Positions 1 through 6,057 are shown, counted from the first letter of the stretch. The stretch is DNA of 6,434 nt from Sphingobacterium thalpophilum (GCA_943328865.2 CALQBR020000089.1:1-6434); one strand, 5' to 3'. Made by a program: numbers and translations. The notes: a model not told the origin generated them from the letters alone.

Positions 1-905
1 AGATTTCGTCCGTGCCACAAAATCGAAGGATTGATTAAAACAATACAAAAGACACCCGCAACGATTAGGAATTTTAGGATATTATGAAGCTTTAAAAACT
101 GTTCTTTGGTATTGGACTTCCATAATGCACGCAAGAAAAAAAGCAACAGGATTAAACATCCGTAAAAATAGATATCCATATACCCGACCTCGTAAATGTC
201 AATCAAAATATAAACAGGAACCACTGTTAAAAGCGTTAAAGAAGTTATTATTTTTTTTGAAATTGATTCGCCGTAAAGAATAGGAATGGTTTGGTAATCA
301 TTGGCTAAATCCCCTTTGAGATTCTCTAAATCTTTAATCATCTCCCGAATCAAAAGTAAGAGGTACAAAAACGTGGCATGAGCAAAAATTACTTCATACA
401 GATTTTTGTAATAGAGCAGAATGGCAAAAAAAGGCAAAACGGCCATAAATGCCGCCATCAAATTACCTATCAGAGGGTATTTTTTTATTTTATGGGAATA
501 AAACCAAATTAGGAAAATATAAACTGAAAAATATAGAACGGCACGCCAGGAAACGAAAAAGGCTAGAAATGCGACTATAAAATTCAACGAAAAATAAACG
601 TTCAATTTTGTCTTCTGACTTACCAATCGGTCCAACATGGATTTGTTGGGACGGTTGATTAAATCCTTTTTACTGTCATAGAAACTATTGATAATGTAGC
701 CAGAAGCAATAGTGAGCGAGGAAGCCAAAACAATGATAAACAAATTGAAATCCAATAGAACCGTCAAAGCTCTTTTTTCGGGCGCCAAAATAAAGATGGC
801 CGATAAGTATTGCGCCAATACAATAACAGGGATGTTATAGCCACGAACTACAGAAAACAAACTGATAATTTTCATCAATAAGAGTTTGTTTTTTCTGCTT
901 AGCAT
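1..905 (-). CDS. UbiA-family prenyltransferase, geranylgeranylglycerol-phosphate geranylgeranyltransferase-like (3' end cut off)
   Basis: Integral membrane enzyme of the UbiA superfamily, which transfers a long isoprenyl chain from its diphosphate to an acceptor. I translated the 301 residues present; no stop is reached before the window edge, and the family's usual length of about 300 suggests only a few residues are missing. Seen: the first Asp-rich motif N73-x3-D77-x3-D81 (NSFYDSKKD), the second motif around K191-D192 to D199 (KDLENLKGD), and eight or nine hydrophobic segments across about residues 20-295. The start at 903-905 lies 17 bp after the mvk stop; an internal ATG at residue 11 (873-875) is a possible alternative. 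Close homologues in Bacteroidota are usually named after the archaeal ether-lipid enzyme, but the acceptor cannot be read from sequence; a quinone-type or other lipid acceptor is possible. Last visible gene of the mevalonate operon, so probably co-transcribed with its prenyl-donor pathway. Confidence 0.85.
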   Translation of the reverse strand, partial: MLSRKNKLLLMKIISLFSVVRGYNIPVIVLAQYLSAIFILAPEKRALTVLLDFNLFIIVLASSLTIASGYIINSFYDSKKDLINRPNKSMLDRLVSQKTKLNVYFSLNFIVAFLAFFVSWRAVLYFSVYIFLIWFYSHKIKKYPLIGNLMAAFMAVLPFFAILLYYKNLYEVIFAHATFLYLLLLIREMIKDLENLKGDLANDYQTIPILYGESISKKIITSLTLLTVVPVYILIDIYEVGYMDIYFYGCLILLLFFLRALWKSNTKEQFLKLHNILKFLIVAGVFCIVLINPSILWHGRN

Positions 906-922
906 TTCAGGATTTTAAAGTT

Positions 923-1861
923 TTAGAATTGATAAACCACTTCTAGTTTGTAATCCTTTAAAGAAGCTTTCGCTTTTTCTAAATCTTGCGTAAAGCCTAA
1001 AATGTAACCACCACCACCAGAACCACAAAGTTTCAAGTAGTAATCGTTTGTGTCAATACCTTGTTGCCAGATGCCGTGAAATTGTTCCGGAATCATAGGT
1101 TTGAAATGGTTTAGTACCACTTTTGACAGTTTTTTGGTATTGGTAAATAAAGATTTGATATCGCCACCAAGAAAGTTCTCTACACAAGCATCGGTATGTT
1201 TTACAAACTGATTTTTAAGCATGGCACGGAATCCTTTGTCTTTCAGGTTTTCCATAAAAATGTTTACCATTGGAGCGGTTTCGCCGATGATCCCAGAATC
1301 CAATAAAAACACGGCTCCTTTTCCATCAAAACTTTGCGTAGGGATGCCAGTAGCCTCGATATTGTCTTTTGAATTAATCAGAATAGGAATACTTAAATAG
1401 CTATTCAATGGATCTAATCCAGAGCTTTTTCCGTGGAAGAAACTCTCTATTTGGGAGAATATGTTTTTTAATTGTAGTAATTTCTCGCGGGTTAAATTTT
1501 CTAACACGGTAATTTTGTCCTGCGCATATTTGTCATAAATAGCCGCTACTAGCGCACCACTACTTCCTACACCGTATCCTTGTGGAATACTAGAGTCAAA
1601 ATACATTCCCTGAGCTACATCACTATTTAGTGTGGCTAAATCAAAAGTCACTAAATCGGGTTGCTCATTTTGCAGTTTTTCTAAATAAGCAACAAAACGG
1701 TTTAAATTCTGATTCGATTTAAGGGCTTCTTCAGAAGTGTTTTGGTCTTTTTTTAGTGCCCCATTATAAAAATTATAAGGAATCGACAATCCTTTGGAGT
1801 CACGAATAATACCATACTCTCCAAAGAGTAATATTTTTGAGTAAAAGAGGGGTCCTTTCAT
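923..1861 (-). CDS. mvk: Mevalonate kinase (GHMP kinase superfamily)
   Basis: Cytosolic enzyme that phosphorylates mevalonate to 5-phosphomevalonate with ATP, the first kinase step of the mevalonate pathway. The 312-residue protein has all three GHMP-kinase motifs: an N-terminal strand with K9 and E15 (SKILLFGEYGI), the ATP-binding loop P93-QGYGVGSSGA-103, and the C-terminal glycine loop K277-LCGSGGGG-285. The segment E139 to D150, containing HGKSSGLD, matches the mevalonate-kinase signature; the Glu and Asp are 11 residues apart, as are the catalytic Glu193 and Asp204 of the rat enzyme. This favours MVK over other GHMP kinases. The ATG at 1859-1861 lies directly beside the heptamer-repeat region, and its leader (AATTAAAGAC) borders or belongs to that region. 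It is separated from the upstream mvaD by the IVP gene and is followed 17 bp later by the UbiA gene. Some annotations would call it only a GHMP kinase. Confidence 0.88.
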   Translation of the reverse strand: MKGPLFYSKILLFGEYGIIRDSKGLSIPYNFYNGALKKDQNTSEEALKSNQNLNRFVAYLEKLQNEQPDLVTFDLATLNSDVAQGMYFDSSIPQGYGVGSSGALVAAIYDKYAQDKITVLENLTREKLLQLKNIFSQIESFFHGKSSGLDPLNSYLSIPILINSKDNIEATGIPTQSFDGKGAVFLLDSGIIGETAPMVNIFMENLKDKGFRAMLKNQFVKHTDACVENFLGGDIKSLFTNTKKLSKVVLNHFKPMIPEQFHGIWQQGIDTNDYYLKLCGSGGGGYILGFTQDLEKAKASLKDYKLEVVYQF

Positions 1862-1862
1862 G

Positions 1863-1872
1863 TCTTTAATTT
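1863..1872. repeat. 10-bp direct repeat, copy 1, before mvk start
   Basis: TCTTTAATTT on the plus strand (AAATTAAAGA in the sense direction) ends one base before the mvk start codon. An identical copy lies at 2249-2258, immediately before the IVP start codon. It could be a duplicated leader or target site, or simply an A-rich initiation sequence that occurs twice by chance. Confidence 0.5.
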
Positions 1873-1900
1873 ATAATTAACAATTTATAATTAATAATTA
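1868..1900. repeat. Degenerate heptamer array between IVP gene and mvk
   Basis: Reads on the plus strand as AATTTAT, AATTAAC, AATTTAT, AATTAAT, AATTA, that is four heptamers and a partial. It contains an exact 13-bp repeat (AATTTATAATTAA at 1868-1880 and 1882-1894) with one base between the copies. Every unit starts with AATT, as do the units of the array at 2262-2320 (AATTATC in the same phase). The IVP stop codon lies inside it. In the sense (minus) direction it has a stop codon in all three frames. Confidence 0.7.
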
Positions 1901-2248
1901 TTTTGATTTAGAAGTATTAATAATGCTGGTTAACAATTTTAATAATTCTATTATTTTAGGTTTTATATTTTCAAATTCAATTTGACTTATATATTTTGTT
2001 TCATGCAATAAATCTAACCAATATTCTGTTTCGTTAGCTTCTTTTAGTGAAATGGATAATTTATGGATAAAATCAGCTTTACTTTGTGCATGTTCTGATT
2101 CTCTGACATTTGCTCCAATTGAGGTTCCAGAACGCAACAGTTGTTTTGATAAAACAAACTCTTTTCTTTCAGCTATAACTTTATAAAGACCAACGATTTC
2201 GATTGCGAATAAAAACGTTTTTTCTTTGATAATGTTTCGCTTCTCCAT
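1898..2248 (-). CDS. Four-helix-bundle protein, IVP/S23 family
   Basis: A 116-residue protein of the family first found in intervening sequences of bacterial 23S rRNA genes (IVP, or S23 protein). Members form a four-helix bundle, often as ring-shaped oligomers; the Avd protein of diversity-generating retroelements has the same fold. Their general function is unknown. The core signature is clear at about residues 37-81: LLRSGTSIGANVRESEHAQS, then DFIHKLSISLKEANETEYWL and a double Leu. The length is normal and the gene looks intact. There is no signal peptide or membrane segment, so it should be cytosolic. It starts at ATG 2246-2248, preceded by AAATTAAAGA, and ends in TAA inside the downstream repeat array. 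It lies 52 bp after mvaD and 36 bp before mvk, in the same direction, and has no evident role in isoprenoid synthesis. Its GC content is far below both neighbours. The family call is firm; the function is not known. Confidence 0.88.
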   Translation of the reverse strand: MEKRNIIKEKTFLFAIEIVGLYKVIAERKEFVLSKQLLRSGTSIGANVRESEHAQSKADFIHKLSISLKEANETEYWLDLLHETKYISQIEFENIKPKIIELLKLLTSIINTSKSK

Positions 2249-2258
2249 TCTTTAATTT
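2249..2258. repeat. 10-bp direct repeat, copy 2, before IVP start
   Basis: TCTTTAATTT, identical to 1863-1872 and 386 bp from it. It directly abuts the IVP start codon and separates the gene from the clean heptamer array by three bases. Confidence 0.5.
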
Positions 2259-2261
2259 TAC

Positions 2262-2320
2262 ATTATCAATTATCAATTATCAATTATCAAATATCAATTA
2301 TCAATTATCAATTATCAATT
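2262..2320. repeat. Heptamer tandem array (ATTATCA)n, 8 units plus 3 bases
   Basis: Eight head-to-tail copies of ATTATCA; the fifth (2290-2296) is the variant AATATCA, and the array ends in a partial ATT. In the sense (minus) direction the unit is TGATAAT. Because 7 is not a multiple of 3, each sense frame meets a stop within 18 bases of the array edge, whereas the plus strand of the array has no stop in any frame. Bases 2301-2320 overlap the end of mvaD. The array also forms most of the mvaD-IVP spacer. Confidence 0.97.
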
Positions 2321-3392
2321 GACTTCCGCATCCAATTTCATCACAAATGTACTGACCATTTTGGCAATATACAACTAATTCATCTTTAATGAATTGTAAA
2401 ACCGTTTCTTTGACATTATTTGGATACAGAACATGCACATTCGCACCCGCATCGAGGGTAAAACAAACGGGGATTTGTGTCTCCTTTCTGAATTTCCAAA
2501 TTGCATTGATAATTTCCAAAGTATTGGGTTTCATCAAAATAAAATAAGGCATCGAGGTCATCATCATCGCGTGTAACGTCAAGGCTTCGCTTTCTACAAT
2601 GGCGATAAATTCGTCTAAATTCCCGTTCTCAAGGATCATTGAAAGTCGGTCTAGATTTTCGTGTGCTTGGGCAAAACGCCTTTCGGCATAAGGATGATCG
2701 TGCATCAAGTCATGACCAACCGTACTGGAAACTTGCTTTTCCCCTTTGTCAACTAATAAAATAGTGTCCTGATACTGATGGAAATTTTCGTGAATTTTAT
2801 TTGGAAATTCCACGCCAAATAAATCAGCACTTTCTTTCGTATTGTGGTGATTACCCCAAACTACCACACTTCCTTTTACACTTCTACAAGCACTTCCAGA
2901 GCCTAATCGCGCTAAAAAAGAGGCTTTTTGATAGAAAAATGACTCAGTCATTTCAGGATTTAGGGCTTTTTCTAAACTCATTACATTCATCGCTAAAGCC
3001 GCCATTCCAGAGGCTGAGGAGGCTATGCCGGAACTATGTGGAAAGGTGTTTTGCGTGTCAATCGTAAAATGGTATTCTTTTAAAAAAGGACAATAGCTTT
3101 CGATACGCTCAAAGAATTTCTGAATTTTGGGCTTGAAATCTTCCTTTGGTTTCCCTTCGAAAAGTAAATCGAAAGAGAAATTCCCGTCAGTTTCTTTTTT
3201 GACAAAAGCCAATTGCGTAATCGTTTTACAGTTTTTTAAAGTAAAACTCACCGACGGATTCGCTGGAATTTGATCTTCCTTCTTACCCCAATATTTCACT
3301 AAGGCAATGTTACTAGGGGCACTCCACTGAAAACTACCTTGCGCAATAGTATGGGTGTATTTTGACGGAAGAAAATCGTTTTTTGAAATCAT
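2301..3392 (-). CDS. mvaD: Diphosphomevalonate decarboxylase
   Basis: Cytosolic GHMP-superfamily enzyme that converts 5-diphosphomevalonate plus ATP to isopentenyl diphosphate, CO2, ADP and phosphate. Seen, numbering from the ATG at 3390-3392: SAPSNIALVKYWGK at about 24-37, the phosphate loop PHSSGIASSASGM at about 118-130, GSGSACRS at about 164-171 with the substrate-binding Arg, and DAGANVHVL at about 314-322 with the catalytic-type Asp. The length of 363 residues is slightly above the usual 320-360 for bacterial forms. A TTG one codon upstream is less likely as the start. It is the first gene of the minus-strand operon, 15 bp after a TAnnTTTG element. Its last five residues (LIIDN) and the TGA stop are read from the heptamer array, so the original 3' end seems to have been replaced or extended. 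A phosphomevalonate decarboxylase is a less likely alternative and would need an assay to exclude. Confidence 0.93.
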   Translation of the reverse strand: MISKNDFLPSKYTHTIAQGSFQWSAPSNIALVKYWGKKEDQIPANPSVSFTLKNCKTITQLAFVKKETDGNFSFDLLFEGKPKEDFKPKIQKFFERIESYCPFLKEYHFTIDTQNTFPHSSGIASSASGMAALAMNVMSLEKALNPEMTESFFYQKASFLARLGSGSACRSVKGSVVVWGNHHNTKESADLFGVEFPNKIHENFHQYQDTILLVDKGEKQVSSTVGHDLMHDHPYAERRFAQAHENLDRLSMILENGNLDEFIAIVESEALTLHAMMMTSMPYFILMKPNTLEIINAIWKFRKETQIPVCFTLDAGANVHVLYPNNVKETVLQFIKDELVVYCQNGQYICDEIGCGSQLIIDN

Positions 3393-3407
3393 CAACTAAA
3401 ATTTTGG

Positions 3408-3415
3408 CAAAGATA
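3408..3415 (-). promoter_or_regulatory. -7 element of the mevalonate operon promoter
   Basis: TATCTTTG on the minus strand is an exact match to the Bacteroidota TAnnTTTG element, 15 bp upstream of the mvaD ATG. I found no TTG at the expected 17-23 bp further upstream; the nearest is about 36 bp away. The -33 half is therefore missing or unusual. The implied leader is only about 10 bases. Confidence 0.55.
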
Positions 3416-3465
3416 CTTTTTTGATTTATACCTTGATTTAATTATTTTCTACAAATCGACAAGGA

Positions 3466-3540
3466 GTCTAAATTTTTTTATTTATAATTTGTCTAAATAA
3501 AATATAGTGATTATTTTTGCTGCGTAGAATTAATCTAAAT
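3466..3540. repeat. GTCTAAAT direct repeats in the receptor promoter region
   Basis: GTCTAAAT occurs at 3466-3473 and 3491-3498, with a shorter copy TCTAAAT at 3534-3540. The second copy begins at the last base of the -33 element and the third lies in the leader. They may be operator sites for the receptor gene. In such AT-rich DNA chance is also possible, and they do not resemble a Fur box. Confidence 0.25.
3488..3519 (+). promoter_or_regulatory. Bacteroidota-type promoter of the TonB-dependent receptor gene
   Basis: TTTG at 3488-3491, a 20-bp spacer, then TATTTTTG at 3512-3519. Both halves and the spacing fit the flavobacterial consensus TTG-N17-23-TAnnTTTG. Transcription would start at about 3524-3527 and give a leader of about 20 bases before the ATG at 3547. 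The in-frame TTG at 3517 overlaps the -7 element and so cannot be the translation start. Confidence 0.8.
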
Positions 3541-3546
3541 AAAAAA

Positions 3547-5778
3547 ATGAAATTTATAACTGTATTAGCTTTTTCAAGCTTTTTAATGTCACTGAGCTTA
3601 AAAGCACAACAAATCGAATCTAATGATTCTGTTATTAAATTAAATCCAGTATCAATCTCGCTTGTTCTACAAAATCTAGAAAGAATGCCTGAAACAAAAG
3701 ATAATATGATTTTCTCAGGTAAGAAAAATGAAGTTATCAAACTTAACGGTATCAATGCCAACTTAACCACAAACAATGCACGTGAAGTTTTTTCTAGAAT
3801 TCCAGGGGTAACCATATGGGAAAACGAAGGTTCGGGTATTCAAATAAATGTTGGTGTTAGGGGTTTAAGCCCAAACAGAAGTTGGGAATTAAACACAAGA
3901 CAAAACGGATATGATATTTCCTCTGATGTCTTTGGATATCCAGAAGCGTATTACAACCCACCATTGGAGGCAGTGGAATCTTTAGAATTAATAAGAGGTG
4001 GTGCATCTTTACAATTTGGACCACAATTTGGTGGAATGTTAAATTATGTTTTAAAAAGAGAAACAAAAAATGAGTTTTCTTTTGAAACTCAAAATACTGT
4101 AGGCAGTTACAACTTAATGAGTTCCTACAATGCAATAGGAGGAAAAGTTGGAAAATTTTCTTATTATGCTTACAACCATTCCAGAAGTGCCGATGGTTGG
4201 AGAGAAAATAGTGAATACAAAGTTAGAAACTCACACGTTTTCATTGAATACGCTTTTACAGAGAAGACGAAACTATCTGCTGAATATACAAACATGGATT
4301 ACCAAATGCAACAAGCAGGAGGTTTGACGGATGAACAATTTAACAACAATCCGAGACAATCATTAAGAAACAGAAACTGGTTTGGAACTCCTTGGAATGT
4401 ATTCTCGATAAATTTTGACACAAAAATTAATGATAAATTAAGTTCTAATACTAAATTATTCGGTCTAATTGGTGAAAGAAATAGTGTTGGTTTCACAGCT
4501 ACACCAAATAATCCAGACGCTATTAATCCAGTAACAAATGACTATGCCAACAGAAGAGTTGACAGAGATTTTTATGAAAATATTGGATTAGAAAACAGAA
4601 ACTTATATAAATTTAAATTTGGTACAATCAAAAACAACTTAGCTTTCGGATTTAGATTGTATAAAGCAAACACAAATAGAAAACAAGAAGGCAGAGGAAC
4701 AACAGGTTCTGAATTTGACCTAACAACTGAAAGTCGTTTTCCAAGAGATTTGAATTTTTACACCGAAAATGCAGCTCTATTTGTAGAGAACCAATTTAAA
4801 CTAACTGAAAAATTTAGTGTAACACCAGGTTTAAGATATGAGTACATTAACTCTATCGGTTATGGAAGATTTGCAATTAGCTCAGGAAATGAGATTCCTT
4901 TTGAAAAAAAGGAAATTAGTAGAAGTCAACCATTGTTCGGTTTGGGTATAGAATATAAATTTGGAATAACAAATGTATATGCAAATATAACTCAAGCTTA
5001 TAGACCAGTTCTTTTCTCAGACATCACTCCTCCAGCAGTTACAGATGTAATTGACCCTAACTTAAAAGATGCTTCTGGCTACAATGCTGATTTAGGATAT
5101 AGAGGAGCTTACAAAAATTATTTAAATTTTGATTTTAGCTTGTTTTATCTTAGCTACAATAACAGAGTTGGAGGTATAAGACAGTTTATAAATAATGATG
5201 CAACTCAAGGTTCTTTTTTATATAGAACTAACTTAGGTGAAACTATAAACAAAGGTATAGAAGGATTTGTAAACTTTAATGTTACGAGATTTTTAGAAGT
5301 AGAAAATAAATTAGGAAACATTGATCTTTTTGCAACAATTAGTTTTATTGATTCAAGATATACAGATTTTAAAATTTATTCTGCATCGGGAACCACACCA
5401 AATGTAGTTATTACTGAAAGCAACCTTAAAGGCAATCGAGTGGAAAATGCCCCACGTTATATTCATAATTTTGGTCTTGGATGGAATAAAAATAATTTCT
5501 CTTCTACATTACAATACAAAATGTCAGGTAAAATATTTACCGATGCAAATAATACAGTAGCTCCATCTGCAAATGGTTTAACAGGTTTACTAGATAAATA
5601 TCATGTTTTAGACTTATCTACGGAATATAAATTCTTGAAAAATTACAATCTAAGAACAGGAATTAACAACTTAACAGATGAAATGTATGCAACAAGAAGA
5701 TCGGGAGGATATCCTGGACCTGGAATATTACCTGGAGAAGGAAGAACATTCTTTCTTTCAATTGGAGCAAGATTTTAA
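3547..5778 (+). CDS. TonB-dependent outer-membrane receptor, FecA-like (COG4772 type)
   Basis: A 743-residue outer-membrane transporter that takes up a ligand, probably an iron chelate, using energy from TonB-ExbB-ExbD. Seen: a signal peptide at residues 1-20 (MKFITVLAFSSFLMSLSLKA, then QQ), a plug domain at about 55-170 with NAREVFSRIPGV (77-88), GLSPNRSW, QNGYDISSDVFGYPEAYY (to about 136) and LIRGGASLQFGPQFGG, then a beta-barrel with alternating aromatic strands. KGIEGF near 569 and the NNLTDEMYATRRSGGYPGPG region near 707 are typical, and the protein ends in Phe as outer-membrane barrels do. It has neither an N-terminal carboxypeptidase-like domain nor an STN signalling domain, so it is probably a plain transporter and not a SusC protein or a FecA that signals to an anti-sigma factor. 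The FecA likeness rests on plug motifs; the ligand is not known. It is a single-gene unit with its own promoter and terminator. It is AT-rich (90 G/C in 4561-4860) and uses almost only AGA for Arg. Confidence 0.92.
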   Translation: MKFITVLAFSSFLMSLSLKAQQIESNDSVIKLNPVSISLVLQNLERMPETKDNMIFSGKKNEVIKLNGINANLTTNNAREVFSRIPGVTIWENEGSGIQINVGVRGLSPNRSWELNTRQNGYDISSDVFGYPEAYYNPPLEAVESLELIRGGASLQFGPQFGGMLNYVLKRETKNEFSFETQNTVGSYNLMSSYNAIGGKVGKFSYYAYNHSRSADGWRENSEYKVRNSHVFIEYAFTEKTKLSAEYTNMDYQMQQAGGLTDEQFNNNPRQSLRNRNWFGTPWNVFSINFDTKINDKLSSNTKLFGLIGERNSVGFTATPNNPDAINPVTNDYANRRVDRDFYENIGLENRNLYKFKFGTIKNNLAFGFRLYKANTNRKQEGRGTTGSEFDLTTESRFPRDLNFYTENAALFVENQFKLTEKFSVTPGLRYEYINSIGYGRFAISSGNEIPFEKKEISRSQPLFGLGIEYKFGITNVYANITQAYRPVLFSDITPPAVTDVIDPNLKDASGYNADLGYRGAYKNYLNFDFSLFYLSYNNRVGGIRQFINNDATQGSFLYRTNLGETINKGIEGFVNFNVTRFLEVENKLGNIDLFATISFIDSRYTDFKIYSASGTTPNVVITESNLKGNRVENAPRYIHNFGLGWNKNNFSSTLQYKMSGKIFTDANNTVAPSANGLTGLLDKYHVLDLSTEYKFLKNYNLRTGINNLTDEMYATRRSGGYPGPGILPGEGRTFFLSIGARF

Positions 5779-5804
5779 ATTATTTAGTTAGTCTTAGTTA
5801 ATAT

Positions 5805-5845
5805 AAAGCAATCTCTATACTAATGAGATTGCTTTTCTTATTTTT
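5805..5845 (+). terminator. Intrinsic terminator of the TonB-dependent receptor gene
   Basis: A perfect 11-bp stem, AAAGCAATCTC (5805-5815) pairing with GAGATTGCTTT (5825-5835), with a 9-base loop and a T-rich tail (TCTTATTTTT). It begins 26 bp after the receptor stop codon and has no coding use. Confidence 0.93.
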
Positions 5846-6037
5846 GCTCTATGGATATACACAACTATTCGACCACTTCAGAATTAAAAATAATTATATT
5901 AAAACTTTTGAAGGTTTTAAAACAAGAATTTCAGCAAAAATGAAAGCCTTAACATTAGTTCAATAGATCTATAAATTCATTTTTGATAGACCATAAACAA
6001 TATTAAAAATCAAACAATTTAATTATACCCAACTGGT
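5846..6037. other. Intergenic stretch with no supported gene
   Basis: AT-rich spacer between the receptor terminator and the TspO promoter element. It holds a 30-codon ORF at 5851-5943 with no leader or family likeness, and a 10-bp palindrome ATAGATCTAT at 5963-5972. I see no tRNA, riboswitch or convincing hairpin. Confidence 0.6.
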
Positions 6038-6045
6038 TAAATTTG
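6038..6045 (+). promoter_or_regulatory. -7 element for the TspO gene
   Basis: TAAATTTG is an exact TAnnTTTG match, 12 bp before the start codon. Only TTT (6018-6020, spacer 17) is found at the -33 position. If used, the transcript would have a leader of about 5 bases. Confidence 0.4.
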
Positions 6046-6057
6046 AAAAAAATACCA

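Larger units (their letters stand above)
1862..2320 (-). mobile_element. Putative heptamer-bounded IVP cassette inserted between mvaD and mvk
   Basis: A composite call. It is a 459-bp block made of the IVP gene and the heptamer arrays on both sides. The support is its position between two functionally linked genes, its low GC (83 G/C in 1921-2220, against 126 in 2401-2700 within mvaD and 110 in 1381-1680 within mvk, counted by hand), related arrays on both sides, and a 10-bp repeat before the IVP and mvk starts. There is no transposase, no clear terminal inverted repeat and no proven target duplication, so mobility is inferred. A long-resident gene in a low-complexity spacer is the alternative. 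Confidence 0.35.

Noticed and set aside
1862..2320. Diversity-generating retroelement suggested by the Avd-like fold
   Set aside because: There is no reverse transcriptase and no template/variable repeat pair in the window; the protein matches the general IVP family.
2262..2320. CRISPR array
   Set aside because: The 7-bp units are contiguous with no spacers, so this is a simple tandem repeat.
2801..3067. 88-codon plus-strand ORF
   Set aside because: It lies wholly inside mvaD on the other strand, has no family likeness, and mvaD is strongly supported by catalytic motifs.
3517..3546. TTG start for the receptor, ten codons upstream of the ATG
   Set aside because: It overlaps the -7 promoter element and would put charged residues before a normal signal peptide that begins at the ATG.
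3468..3815. 115-codon minus-strand ORF across the receptor start
   Set aside because: It overlaps the receptor promoter, signal peptide and plug coding region in antisense, and has no recognisable motif.
3857..4496. Two further minus-strand ORFs (3857-4135 and 4299-4496)
   Set aside because: Both are antisense to conserved receptor segments, and their translations are low in structure and unlike any family I know.
5839..5846. TATTTTTG as another promoter -7 element
   Set aside because: It is part of the terminator T-tract, has no TTG at the right spacing, and no gene follows closely.
5851..5943. 30-codon ORF after the receptor terminator
   Set aside because: It has no promoter, no ribosome-binding leader and no recognisable motif; ORFs of this length are expected by chance.
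5963..5972. Palindrome ATAGATCTAT as an operator
   Set aside because: It is a single 10-bp palindrome in AT-rich DNA, about 65 bp before the TspO promoter element and with no second site, so it is likely chance.
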